64,000 nt of DNA from Emticicia sp. 21SJ11W-3. GTDB lineage: Bacteria; Bacteroidota; Bacteroidia; Cytophagales; Spirosomataceae. The stretch lies in contig NZ_CP092074.1 in the NCBI RefSeq assembly GCF_024138715.1, positions 558,001-622,000 on the forward strand, in the 5' to 3' direction. Position 1 is the first letter of the stretch. Each line of letters starts with the position of its first letter. The position numbers were made by a program, and so were the translations under genes. Shown piece by piece: positions 1-11,352 of the stretch. Under the pieces are notes generated by a model, which saw nothing but the letters and a program-made list of their open reading frames with translations, had not been told where the DNA came from and ran no database searches.

Positions 1-590
1 CCAACCTTATACTGGATAACCTGATTGCAGACGGCAAAGCCAAACCCATGCTAGTGGTTATGCCGTATGGTAATCCGGCGGCACGCATTGCCGAGCAGAA
101 AAGCCAGGCTAAACCAGCCGACATCATGAACCGTGACAGCGAAGTTGCCATTAAAAGAGCCAAATTTTTTGAGACCGATTTAATCACCAATATTATTCCC
201 TATATAGAGAAAAACTATCGCACGCTCAATAACCGTGAGAACCGAGCCATCGCTGGTTTTTCAAGGGGTGGCGGGCAAACACTCAGAGCTGCTTTTAATA
301 ATATGGATAAGTTTGCCTGGGTTTGCAGTTACGCATCGTACATATCACCCGCTGAAATGGACAAGGGGTTCAGCCACATTGGTGGCAATGCCGACAGAAC
401 CAACCAACAACTGAAACTGCTATGGTCGGGCATTGGTACTGAAGACTTTCTGTACAAAGGTACTGTTGAGTTTGAAGATTATCTGAAGGCCAGAAAAATC
501 AACTTCAAAAGCTATGTAACGGATGGTGGCCATACCTGGATGAACGTGAAGAAATACATGAACCAAACCCTGCCCTTGTTATTTCAATAA
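1..590 (+). CDS. Secreted CE1-type carbohydrate esterase, C-terminal part (5' end outside window)
   Basis: The open frame runs in from the left edge, so the 5' part and any signal peptide lie outside the window. What remains is the C-terminal two-thirds of an alpha/beta-hydrolase of the esterase D / feruloyl-esterase (CE1) type. Visible are the block KPMLVVMPYGN before the nucleophile, the elbow AGFSRGGGQ with the catalytic Ser, the acid loop GTEDFLYK (Asp) and the catalytic His in GGHTWMN. The same blocks recur in the next three genes, so this is one of a local paralogue family. Such enzymes remove feruloyl or acetyl groups from arabinoxylan side chains; the exact ester is not readable here. 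The next gene starts 10 nt after the stop, so they are co-transcribed. The Arg after the nucleophile (SRGG) differs from SVGG or SMGG in the neighbours. Confidence 0.85.
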   Translation, partial: NLILDNLIADGKAKPMLVVMPYGNPAARIAEQKSQAKPADIMNRDSEVAIKRAKFFETDLITNIIPYIEKNYRTLNNRENRAIAGFSRGGGQTLRAAFNNMDKFAWVCSYASYISPAEMDKGFSHIGGNADRTNQQLKLLWSGIGTEDFLYKGTVEFEDYLKARKINFKSYVTDGGHTWMNVKKYMNQTLPLLFQ

Positions 591-600
591 AACTAAAATC

Positions 601-1680
601 ATGAAAAAATATATCCCATTCATATTCCTGATGCTAACGGTGGGCGGGGGCGTTTTCGCACAGCAAAGACCGCCCGTTATCAGTTCGCCTGATGTGCAGG
701 CCGACAACAGCGTTACGTTCAGATACTTTTCTAAAAAAGCGCAGAGAGTCTCGCTTTCAGGCGAATTTCTGAAAGCCCCCGTAGCCATGACCAGAGATAC
801 CGCCGGAATCTGGTCTGTTACCGTACCGGCTATTAAACCTGATATTTACCCATACAGTTATTATGTAGACAGCGTGCAGATAGCCGACCCTAACAATACT
901 TTTATTTTTGCCAATGAGCGTTTCAAACGCAGTATTGTTGATGTGCCGGGTAAAACACCACTGGTGCATGCTTTGCAGAATGTGCCGCACGGAAAAATTC
1001 ATTATCAATACTACAACTCAAAAACACTGGGGCGTACAAGAGACCTGCTGGTATATACCCCACCGAATTTTGATGCCAGCGGCAAAACCAAATATCCGGT
1101 ATTGTATCTGATTCATGGCGGCTCTGATACGCAGGAGACCTGGACGAAAGTAGGCCGGGCCAATTTCATTGCCGACAACCTCATTGCTCAGGGAAAAGCA
1201 ACACCCATGATTATTGTGATGCCATACGGCAATGTGCGCCCAAGCCCGATGCCAGACTTTACGAAGGAGATAGTTAATGACATTATCCCGTTTATTGAGG
1301 CAAACTATCCGGCTAAGACCGACAGTAAAAACCGGGCAATAGCCGGGTTTTCGGTAGGTGGCGGGCAAACCCTGAATATCGGGTTTACCAATACCGATAA
1401 ATTCGGTTATATTTTTTCTTATGCCCCGTACACAGCTACTGAAGAATTCAAGAAGAATTTTACCGACTGGAACCCCAATGCCGGTTTGATAAACAAACAG
1501 GTGAAGCTCTTTACCATCAGCGTAGGCACAGAAGATTTTCTCTATGAAAGCGTGAAACAAAATATAGCCATGTTTCAGGAAAAGAAAATCAAGGTTGAAC
1601 CTCTGATTGTGTCTGGCGGGCATACCTGGATGAACTGTAAGCTGTTTCTGGCAAATTCATTACAACAGGCTTTTAAATAA
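601..1680 (+). CDS. Secreted CE1-type esterase with N-terminal E-set domain
   Basis: A 359-aa protein. Residues 1-20 form a Sec signal peptide ending in VFAQQ. Residues about 28-115 look like an immunoglobulin-like E-set domain, as in isoamylase N-termini and many Bacteroidota esterases. Residues about 125-359 are the alpha/beta-hydrolase domain. The catalytic triad is readable as Ser251 (GFSVGG), Asp312 (GTEDF) and His341 (SGGHTW), with HGG at 172-174 as probable oxyanion segment. It should act in the periplasm or outside the cell on acyl or feruloyl esters of hemicellulose. It lies second in a row of esterase genes leading into arabinofuranosidases, which supports an arabinoxylan role. The exact substrate (feruloyl, acetyl or another ester) is inferred from context only. 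Confidence 0.88.
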   Translation: MKKYIPFIFLMLTVGGGVFAQQRPPVISSPDVQADNSVTFRYFSKKAQRVSLSGEFLKAPVAMTRDTAGIWSVTVPAIKPDIYPYSYYVDSVQIADPNNTFIFANERFKRSIVDVPGKTPLVHALQNVPHGKIHYQYYNSKTLGRTRDLLVYTPPNFDASGKTKYPVLYLIHGGSDTQETWTKVGRANFIADNLIAQGKATPMIIVMPYGNVRPSPMPDFTKEIVNDIIPFIEANYPAKTDSKNRAIAGFSVGGGQTLNIGFTNTDKFGYIFSYAPYTATEEFKKNFTDWNPNAGLINKQVKLFTISVGTEDFLYESVKQNIAMFQEKKIKVEPLIVSGGHTWMNCKLFLANSLQQAFK

Positions 1681-2838
<1,158 letters not shown>

Positions 2839-2846
2839 ACCGTTGG

Positions 2847-2872
2847 TCTGGTGGGTCTTGTGGCCCGCCAGA
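2847..2872 (+). other. Intercistronic stem-loop between esterase genes
   Basis: An inverted repeat with arms TCTGGTGGG and CCCGCCAGA (one G-U pair in RNA) and an 8-nt loop lies 8 nt after the stop of the upstream esterase. It is not followed by a T-run, so it is more likely an mRNA-stability or processing hairpin than a terminator. Confidence 0.45.
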
Positions 2873-2879
2873 TTCTTGA

Positions 2880-4841
<1,962 letters not shown>

Positions 4842-4893
4842 TTAATTGTGGGGCATCCTGAGCATTAACGGTGTGAAGCGTTTAGAAAACAAT

Positions 4894-7170
4894 ATGAGAA
4901 AAATAGTATTCATTGGTCTGGTGTTTTGCTCTTTGTCTGTTCAGGCACAGATGCGGCCTTTTTCATTGCAGGAAGTTAAGCTAAACGATGGCATTTTTAA
5001 GAATGCTCAGGATGTTGACCTGAAGTATATACTGGCCCTGAACCCCGATAAACTGCTGGCACCTTACCTGCTGGATGCCGGTCTGCCTCCAAAAACCAGC
5101 CGGTATGGAAACTGGGAAAGTTCTGGTCTGGATGGGCATATCGGGGGCCATTATCTGTCGGCGCTGGCCATGATGTATGCCAGTACCGGAAACGCCGAAA
5201 TGAAAACCCGGCTCGATTACATGATTGCTGAGCTGGCACAATGCCAGGCAAAAAACGGCAATGGTTACGTAGGGGGGATTCCGCAAGGCAAGGTGTTCTG
5301 GGAAAGAATCCATAAAGGTGATATTGACGGCAGCAGCTTTGGTCTGAACAACACCTGGGTGCCGCTGTATAATATTCATAAATTATTTGCCGGTTTGCGA
5401 GACGCCTATGTGTACGCCGGTAATCAGCAGGCAAAACAGGTGCTGATAGGCTTGGGTGACTGGTTTATTGACCTGATACAGCCCCTTTCTGATGCACAGA
5501 TTCAGCAGATACTGCGCACCGAACACGGGGGTATCAACGAAACCTTCGCCGATTTGTATATGCTTACCCAAGACCGTAAGTATCTCCAGGCTGCCGAAAG
5601 GTTGTCTCATAGGGCATTATTAGACCCACTTATAGCCAAGCAGGATAAACTGACCGGCCTGCATGCCAACACGCAGATTCCGAAAGTAATCGGGTTTGAG
5701 AAAATTGGGGCTTTAACAAATAACGGCCAGTGGTCGGCAGCGGCCCGGTATTTCTGGCAGAATGTTTCACAAACCAGAAGCGTAGCCTTTGGCGGTAACA
5801 GCATGAGAGAACATTTCAATCCGGTTAATGATTTCAGCAAAATGCTGGCAACCAACCAAGGCCCAGAAACCTGCAACTCGTTCAATATGTTGCGCCTGAG
5901 CAAGGCCTTATTTCTGGATAATCAGGATGTGCAATACCTGAATTTTTATGAGCGTACCATGTACAATCATATCTTGTCCAGCCAGCATCCCGAAAAGGGC
6001 GGCTTTGTCTATTTTACACCCATCCGCCCCAATCATTACCGGGTGTATTCTCAGCCAGAAACCAGTATGTGGTGCTGCGTAGGTTCTGGCATTGAAAACC
6101 ATACCAAATATGGCGAGCTGATTTACAGCCATACGGCTGATGAAGTATTTGTCAACCTTTTCATTCCGTCAAGTCTGACCTGGAAAGAAAAGGGGATTAG
6201 TCTGACACAGAAAACCGATTTCCCGTATCAAAATCAATCAGAATTGGTGTTTAAAACGGTACCTCCCAAACGGTTTGCTGTCAATATCAGGATTCCGAAT
6301 TGGGCGCAGCATTATGAAGTTTTAGTGAATGGTAAAAAGCATAACTTTGTGGCGCAGCCAGCCGGTTATGCCGCCCTGAACAGGAAATGGAAAACAGGCG
6401 ACAGGGTCATTATCCGTTTCAAGACAGCCACCCATCTGGAGAATCTGCCGGATGGCTCTAACTGGGCGGCATTTGTCAATGGCCCCATCGTGCTGGCGGC
6501 AGCCACCTCAACCCGCGACCTCACGGGTCAGTTTGCCGACGACAGCCGCATGGGTCATGAAACCAAAGGCCCGCTTTATCCGCTCGACAAGGCATTTGCA
6601 CTGGTGGACGACTCCGGCCATTTTGTTTCAAAATTAAAGCCGCTCGGTAATCTCAGGTTTAGTTTAGATTCGCTTACACTGCAGCCCTTTTTTGAGATTC
6701 ACGAAGCCCGCTATCAAATGTATTTCCCTACCTTTACAGGTAAGAATTATGAGGCGCATCAACAGAAACTGAAGCAGAAAGAAAAAGAACTGCTGGCCAA
6801 AGAAGCGCGTACGGTTGATAAGGTCAATTGTGGAGAACAGCAATCGGAAGTTGACCACCAGTATAAAGGAGAAAAAAGTTTTACCGGCTATGATGACGAG
6901 CATTTCTGGCGTTCTACACGTGCGTATTTTGCTTATCAGTTGCAAAACAAAGGGCTGGCTGGCAGACAGCTGGAAATTACCACGCTGGAAAACTTCAATA
7001 GCGGCAAAGTAAGGATATTGATTAATGGAAAACCGGTTGAACCAATCGTTAAAGCGGATAACTTACTACTAGTTACAGGTATTGATGCCGAATGGGTAGA
7101 GGTAAGAATTGAAACAACACAAAACGCTTTATCGCCCAGATTCAATCAGTTCAGGCTTATGAAGGAGTAA
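4894..7170 (+). CDS. Beta-L-arabinofuranosidase-type glycoside hydrolase (GH127/GH146, DUF1680)
   Basis: I use the ATG at 4894 (758 aa), because it places a clean signal peptide (MRKIVFIGLVFCSLSVQAQ) at the N-terminus; the frame is open from 4846. The catalytic (alpha/alpha) domain fills about 25-530 and beta-rich domains follow. GH127-clan enzymes use a zinc-bound cysteine nucleophile; the expected residues are visible as Glu306 (REHF), Glu325 and Cys327 (GPETCN), and the Cys394-Cys395 pair (MWCCVGSG). It would release beta-linked L-arabinofuranose from oligosaccharides in the periplasm. The N-terminal block (YGNWESSGLDGHIGG) recalls GH146 members such as those in Bacteroides arabinan loci, but GH127 and GH146 cannot be separated firmly by eye. 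It sits between esterases and a GH51 enzyme in one transcription unit. Confidence 0.88.
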   Translation: MRKIVFIGLVFCSLSVQAQMRPFSLQEVKLNDGIFKNAQDVDLKYILALNPDKLLAPYLLDAGLPPKTSRYGNWESSGLDGHIGGHYLSALAMMYASTGNAEMKTRLDYMIAELAQCQAKNGNGYVGGIPQGKVFWERIHKGDIDGSSFGLNNTWVPLYNIHKLFAGLRDAYVYAGNQQAKQVLIGLGDWFIDLIQPLSDAQIQQILRTEHGGINETFADLYMLTQDRKYLQAAERLSHRALLDPLIAKQDKLTGLHANTQIPKVIGFEKIGALTNNGQWSAAARYFWQNVSQTRSVAFGGNSMREHFNPVNDFSKMLATNQGPETCNSFNMLRLSKALFLDNQDVQYLNFYERTMYNHILSSQHPEKGGFVYFTPIRPNHYRVYSQPETSMWCCVGSGIENHTKYGELIYSHTADEVFVNLFIPSSLTWKEKGISLTQKTDFPYQNQSELVFKTVPPKRFAVNIRIPNWAQHYEVLVNGKKHNFVAQPAGYAALNRKWKTGDRVIIRFKTATHLENLPDGSNWAAFVNGPIVLAAATSTRDLTGQFADDSRMGHETKGPLYPLDKAFALVDDSGHFVSKLKPLGNLRFSLDSLTLQPFFEIHEARYQMYFPTFTGKNYEAHQQKLKQKEKELLAKEARTVDKVNCGEQQSEVDHQYKGEKSFTGYDDEHFWRSTRAYFAYQLQNKGLAGRQLEITTLENFNSGKVRILINGKPVEPIVKADNLLLVTGIDAEWVEVRIETTQNALSPRFNQFRLMKE

Positions 7171-7200
7171 AAAAAAGACAAAAATAAAAATTATAATACC

Positions 7201-8742
7201 GTGAAAAGAACTATTCTATCATTAATTATGGTGTGTGCTGCGTTGGTAAATACACTGGCGCAAACCAAAATTACCCTGAACACCGACCTGGCTAAAACCC
7301 AGATCAGCAAGCATATTTACGGCCACTTTGCCGAACACCTGGGCCGCTGTATTTATGGTGGTATTTATGTTGGCGAAGGAAACACCAGAATACCCAACAC
7401 GGCCGGTGTAAGAAATGATATTATTCAGGCACTGAAAGACCTGAAGGTGCCTAACCTGCGCTGGCCGGGCGGATGCTTTGCCGATACCTACCAATGGAAA
7501 GACGGCATAGGGCCCAAGGCTAACCGCCCCAAAATGGTTAATGTATGGTGGGGTGGCGTAACAGAAGACAACAGTTTTGGTACGCACGATTTCCTTGATT
7601 TGTGCGAGCGCATCGGCGCTGAGCCGTATCTGGCAGGCAACGTAGGTAGCGGTACCGTTAAAGACCTGACCGATTGGGTAACTTATGTGAATCATCCCGG
7701 GGGCAGCCCGATGTCGGAGCTACGTAAACAGAATGGCCGTGAAAAACCCTGGAGCGTGAAGATGTGGGGTGTAGGCAACGAGGCCTGGGGATGCGGCGGA
7801 AACATGACGGCCGATTATTATGCCAACATTTATCGCCAGTATGCCACTTTCATGACAGATTGGGACAACTCCTCTAAACTTTATCGTATTGCCTCGGGTG
7901 CCAGTGATGGCGACTATGCCTGGACAGAAACCCTGATGAAGAACATTCCGCATAAAATGCTGGCGGCTGTTGCATTACATCATTACTCGGTACTAAGCTG
8001 GACAGACAAGGGGCCGTCGGTAGATTTTACCGAAGCGCAGTATTTCAAAACCATGGATGAGGCCTGGCAGATGGAAGAGTTTATTAAAGGCCACAGCACC
8101 ATTATGGACAAGTATGATCCTCAGAAAAACATAGCTTTAATTGTAGACGAATGGGGTGGCTGGTACAATGTAGAGCCGGGCACGAATCCCGGGTTTTTAT
8201 ATCAGCAGAACACCATGCGCGATGCCATGATAGCCGGTCTTACCCTTAACATCTTCAATAATCATGCAGACCGTGTGCGAGGTGCCAACCTGGCGCAGAT
8301 AGTTAACGTGCTGCAGTCGGTAATACTGACTAACGAAGAGAAAATGATTCTGACACCCACTTATCATGTCATGAAGATGTATAATGTGCATCAGGATGCC
8401 CGACTGGTACCCATCAGTATTGAGTCTCCGGCTTATGAGTACCAGGGCAAAAAGCTGACAGCCGTTTCTGCTTCTGCTTCAAGAAATGAAAATGGCGTTA
8501 ATATATCGCTTACCAATATTGATTTCAGCAAGGCCCATGAGGTAACCATTAATCTGAGAGGTGAAGACTTTTCTAAGGTTACAGGACAGATTTTAAGCTC
8601 GGCAAAAATAAGCGACCACAACACCTTTGAGCAACCGCAAAAAGTTTCGGTAAAAGACTTCAGCGGAGCCAGACTTGAGAAAGGCGTATTGAAACTTACA
8701 GTGCCGGCGTACTCGGTTATTGTGTTGAATGTAAGGAAGTAA
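7201..8742 (+). CDS. abfA: Alpha-L-arabinofuranosidase, GH51
   Basis: A 513-aa protein starting at GTG. The next in-frame ATG (codon 10) would cut into the signal peptide (1-21, VNTLAQ), so GTG is preferred. The GH51 TIM barrel shows the family hallmarks: RWPGGCFAD (88-95), the acid/base Glu194 in VGNEAWGCGG and the nucleophile Glu317 in VDEWGGWY, followed by a C-terminal beta domain to about 513. It removes alpha-L-arabinofuranosyl groups from arabinan or arabinoxylan. The signal peptide points to the periplasm, whereas many GH51 enzymes are cytoplasmic. It starts 30 nt after the GH127-type gene and ends the hydrolase part of the cluster; araR follows after a 197-nt gap with its own operator. 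Confidence 0.93.
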   Translation: MKRTILSLIMVCAALVNTLAQTKITLNTDLAKTQISKHIYGHFAEHLGRCIYGGIYVGEGNTRIPNTAGVRNDIIQALKDLKVPNLRWPGGCFADTYQWKDGIGPKANRPKMVNVWWGGVTEDNSFGTHDFLDLCERIGAEPYLAGNVGSGTVKDLTDWVTYVNHPGGSPMSELRKQNGREKPWSVKMWGVGNEAWGCGGNMTADYYANIYRQYATFMTDWDNSSKLYRIASGASDGDYAWTETLMKNIPHKMLAAVALHHYSVLSWTDKGPSVDFTEAQYFKTMDEAWQMEEFIKGHSTIMDKYDPQKNIALIVDEWGGWYNVEPGTNPGFLYQQNTMRDAMIAGLTLNIFNNHADRVRGANLAQIVNVLQSVILTNEEKMILTPTYHVMKMYNVHQDARLVPISIESPAYEYQGKKLTAVSASASRNENGVNISLTNIDFSKAHEVTINLRGEDFSKVTGQILSSAKISDHNTFEQPQKVSVKDFSGARLEKGVLKLTVPAYSVIVLNVRK

Positions 8743-8782
8743 AATCTTAAATACTTTTCGGCACTTTATACAATTTGAAAAT

Positions 8783-8803
8783 ATTGTGTTATATTTACAC
8801 AAT
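8783..8803 (+). promoter_or_regulatory. Probable AraR operator upstream of araR
   Basis: Perfect inverted repeat with 7-bp arms ATTGTGT / ACACAAT around a 7-bp spacer (core GTGT-N7-ACAC at 8786-8800). It directly abuts a TAnnTTTG box at 8804-8811, which places it in the spacer between -33 and -7, a typical repressor position. The same core and spacing occur before araB and before both susC genes. Assignment to the Nudix regulator encoded next door is inference. Confidence 0.6.
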
Positions 8804-8811
8804 TAGATTTG
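8804..8811 (+). promoter_or_regulatory. Candidate -7 box of the araR promoter
   Basis: TAGATTTG matches the Bacteroidota -7 consensus TAnnTTTG. No good -33 TTTG is found at the ideal distance: TTG at 8784-8786 is 17 nt upstream and TTTG at 8774-8777 is 26 nt upstream. The promoter is therefore plausible but not strong, which would suit a regulated gene. Confidence 0.4.
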
Positions 8812-8939
8812 CATCTACTATTAGTTTATATTAGGTTAAGATTAATTTGATTCGTGAAAATCCTTGATTTTCACGAATTTTATTGATTTTAAGGAGGGTA
8901 ATACTAAAATTGCGCAAATTTTATGCATCAAATTATATA

Positions 8940-9638
8940 ATGAATAAATACCCGCACTCCACCAGAATATTGGTGGCACTTGATTGTATAGTATTTGGTT
9001 TTGATGGTGAAGAGCTTAAGTTACTTCTGATAAAAAGGAATTTTGAGCCTGAAAAAGGAAAATGGTCTTTGATGGGTGGTTTTTTGGAAGCAGAAGAAGA
9101 CCTGGAAGTGGCAGCCAACCGAATTTTATATGATTTGACCGGCTTGAAAGATATTTATTTTGAAGAAATCAAAACGTTCGGCAAGGTGGGGCGTGACCCC
9201 GTAGAACGAACGATTTCAATATGTTTTTTTGCACTGATTAACATTCATGCCCATAATCAGGACCTGGCAAAGGCGCAAAATGCCTATTGGATAAACCTGA
9301 AAAACAGACCAGACCTTATTTTTGATCATAACCAGATGGTAGACCTGGCCCTGGAGCAACTCCGTTACAAGGCTGCTTTGCATCCGATTGGTTTTGAGCT
9401 GCTGCCAGAGCAATTTACGATTCCACAACTGCAAAGGCTTTATGAAGCGATTTATGATACACCGCTTGACAGACGAAACTTTAGCCGTAAGATACTTTCA
9501 ACCAAGCTTTTGATTGATACCGGAGAGAAAAATCAAAATTCAACCACAAAAAAGGCTATTCTTTATAAGCTTGACAAAGAAAAATATCAAAGCCAGTTTA
9601 ATGCCTTTCACTATTTTATTTCAGATGCAATCATCTAA
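8940..9638 (+). CDS. araR: Nudix-family transcriptional regulator, AraR type
   Basis: A 232-aa protein from the ATG at 8940; the frame is open from a TTG at 8883, but the Nudix domain begins just after the ATG. Residues about 8-145 form a Nudix hydrolase-like domain and about 150-232 a winged-helix DNA-binding domain, the NrtR/AraR layout. The Nudix box is degenerate: GGFLEAEED keeps the first Glu, but the REUxEE segment reads RILYDL, so the metal-binding glutamates are missing and catalysis is unlikely, as expected for a ligand-sensing regulator. Bacteroides uses a Nudix-type AraR to control arabinose genes. Here the gene directly precedes araBAD and has a GTGT-N7-ACAC palindrome in front of it and another before araB, which fits an L-arabinose-responsive repressor. 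Confidence 0.85.
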   Translation: MNKYPHSTRILVALDCIVFGFDGEELKLLLIKRNFEPEKGKWSLMGGFLEAEEDLEVAANRILYDLTGLKDIYFEEIKTFGKVGRDPVERTISICFFALINIHAHNQDLAKAQNAYWINLKNRPDLIFDHNQMVDLALEQLRYKAALHPIGFELLPEQFTIPQLQRLYEAIYDTPLDRRNFSRKILSTKLLIDTGEKNQNSTTKKAILYKLDKEKYQSQFNAFHYFISDAII

Positions 9639-9689
9639 ACTCAGATAATTCCGGATTCGCTATGTCTGGGAGTAATTTTATAAAATGAA

Positions 9690-9708
9690 ATGTGTCATTT
9701 TAACACAT
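9690..9708 (+). promoter_or_regulatory. Probable AraR operator upstream of araB
   Basis: Inverted repeat ATGTGT / ACACAT with a 7-bp spacer (core GTGTCATTTTAACAC at 9692-9706). It ends 6 bp before the araB ATG, so a bound repressor would block transcription or the start of elongation. It shares the core and spacer length with the site at 8783-8803. Confidence 0.6.
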
Positions 9709-9714
9709 AAATAA

Positions 9715-11352
9715 ATGGAGCAAAAGTTTACAATAGGTGTTGATTTCGGAACCGACTCTGTGCGTGCTTTATTAGTGGATACTTCCAACGGGCAATGTTT
9801 AAGCACTGCCGTTGCTTATTATAAGCGCTGGCATGAAGGTTTGTATTGTAACCCTTCTATTGCGCAGTTCAGACAACACCCGCTGGATTATCTGGAAGGC
9901 ATTGAAAGTGCCATTCAGACCGCGTTAGAGAATATTCCGGAAGCCGTAAAGCAGCAAATAGCCGGTATTTCAATAGATACCACGGGCTCAACGCCCGTAG
10001 CGGTAGATACTACCGGAACACCCCTGGCATTGTTGCCCGAGTTTGCCGAAAACCCCAATGGGATGTTTATTCTCTGGAAAGACCATACCGCCAATGCCGA
10101 AGCCGAAGAAATCAATAATCTGGCCCATAGATGGGACACCGACTTTACCAAATATGTAGGCGGCATTTATTCTTCTGAGTGGTTCTGGGCTAAAATACTT
10201 CATACATTAAGAGTAGACGCAGGCGTGCGAAACAAGGCATTTTCATGGGTTGAACATTGCGACTGGATTTCTGCCGTGCTTACGGGCAATACCCATCCGC
10301 TAACCATGAAACGCTCCCGCTGTGCGGCCGGGCATAAAGCCATGTGGCATGAAGAATTTGAAGGGCTGCCTTCAGAAGAATTCCTGAGCAGGCTTGACCC
10401 CCTTTTAACAGGTGTACGCGACAGGCTTTTCAGAGATACCTTTACATCAGACCAGGCAATGGGCAAAATATCTGCCGAATGGGCCCAAAAACTCGGGCTT
10501 TCATCAGAGGTGGTTATTGGTGTTGGCGCATTTGATTGCCACATGGGCGCGGTGGGCGCAGAAATTGAACCCTACGATTTTGTGCGCGTAATGGGTACTT
10601 CTACCTGCGACATGCTCATTGCGCCTAACGAAGAAATAGGCCATTTGCTTATCAAAGGTATTTGCGGGCAGGTAGATGGCTCCATTATACCGGGTATGCT
10701 GGGTATGGAAGCCGGGCAATCTGCCTATGGCGATTACTACGCCTGGTTTCAGAAAGTAATTACCGAGCCGGTGCGAGCCTTGCTGGGCGAAAAAGCAGCG
10801 GATGAACTGGCCGAAAAACTGATTCCTTATTTATCAGAAAAAGCGGCCGTTATACCGGTAACTGAAAAAGACCCGGTAGCTACCGACTGGATTAACGGCC
10901 GGCGGACACCCGATGCCAACCATGCCCTGAAAGCAGCTTTTGCCGGTATGAATCTGGGTACCGATGCCGTCAGGCTTTTTAAAATGATTGTAGAGGCAAC
11001 GGCCTTTGGCTCTAAGGCCATAGTAGACCGTTTTATAGAAGAAGGGGTGCCTATTAAACAGGTAATTGCCATTGGCGGCGTGGCCAAAAAATCTCCGTTC
11101 GTGATGCAGACACTGGCAGATGTGCTGAATATGCCCATAAAAGTGGCCTCGTCTGACCAGGCTTGTGCCTTAGGTGCAGCCATGAATGCCGCAGTGGCCG
11201 CAGGCATACACCCAGACTTATTTGCCGCACAAAAGGCCATGGGGTCAGGCTTTGATGCCCACTATGTGCCACGGGCTCCGTATGTTGAAGTATATGAACA
11301 ATTATATAAGAAATATCATCGATTAGGAAAATTCACAGAAAGCAATGTTTAA
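9715..11352 (+). CDS. araB: Ribulokinase (FGGY family)
   Basis: A 545-aa FGGY-family kinase that phosphorylates L-ribulose to L-ribulose 5-phosphate in the cytoplasm. The N-terminal phosphate-binding motif is seen at residues 9-20 (VDFGTDSVRALL), and the C-terminal actin-fold half carries the adenosine-binding glycines at 454-455 (AIGGVAKKS). Its length matches bacterial AraB. It is the first gene of a tight catabolic operon: araA starts 8 nt before the araB stop, so translation is probably coupled. The promoter region contains a candidate AraR palindrome ending 6 bp before the start codon. Xylulokinases belong to the same family, but the adjacent araA and araD make the ribulokinase assignment firm. 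Confidence 0.95.
   Translation: MEQKFTIGVDFGTDSVRALLVDTSNGQCLSTAVAYYKRWHEGLYCNPSIAQFRQHPLDYLEGIESAIQTALENIPEAVKQQIAGISIDTTGSTPVAVDTTGTPLALLPEFAENPNGMFILWKDHTANAEAEEINNLAHRWDTDFTKYVGGIYSSEWFWAKILHTLRVDAGVRNKAFSWVEHCDWISAVLTGNTHPLTMKRSRCAAGHKAMWHEEFEGLPSEEFLSRLDPLLTGVRDRLFRDTFTSDQAMGKISAEWAQKLGLSSEVVIGVGAFDCHMGAVGAEIEPYDFVRVMGTSTCDMLIAPNEEIGHLLIKGICGQVDGSIIPGMLGMEAGQSAYGDYYAWFQKVITEPVRALLGEKAADELAEKLIPYLSEKAAVIPVTEKDPVATDWINGRRTPDANHALKAAFAGMNLGTDAVRLFKMIVEATAFGSKAIVDRFIEEGVPIKQVIAIGGVAKKSPFVMQTLADVLNMPIKVASSDQACALGAAMNAAVAAGIHPDLFAAQKAMGSGFDAHYVPRAPYVEVYEQLYKKYHRLGKFTESNV

Noticed and set aside
1018-1623. 201-codon ORF antisense to an esterase gene
   Set aside because: Shadow of the esterase reading frame; the sense strand has the complete catalytic motifs.
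8883-8939. TTG-initiated upstream extension of araR with AAGGAGG at 8891-8897
   Set aside because: The purine tract looks like a Shine-Dalgarno sequence, but this lineage rarely uses one and the Nudix domain begins after the ATG at 8940; kept as a less likely alternative.
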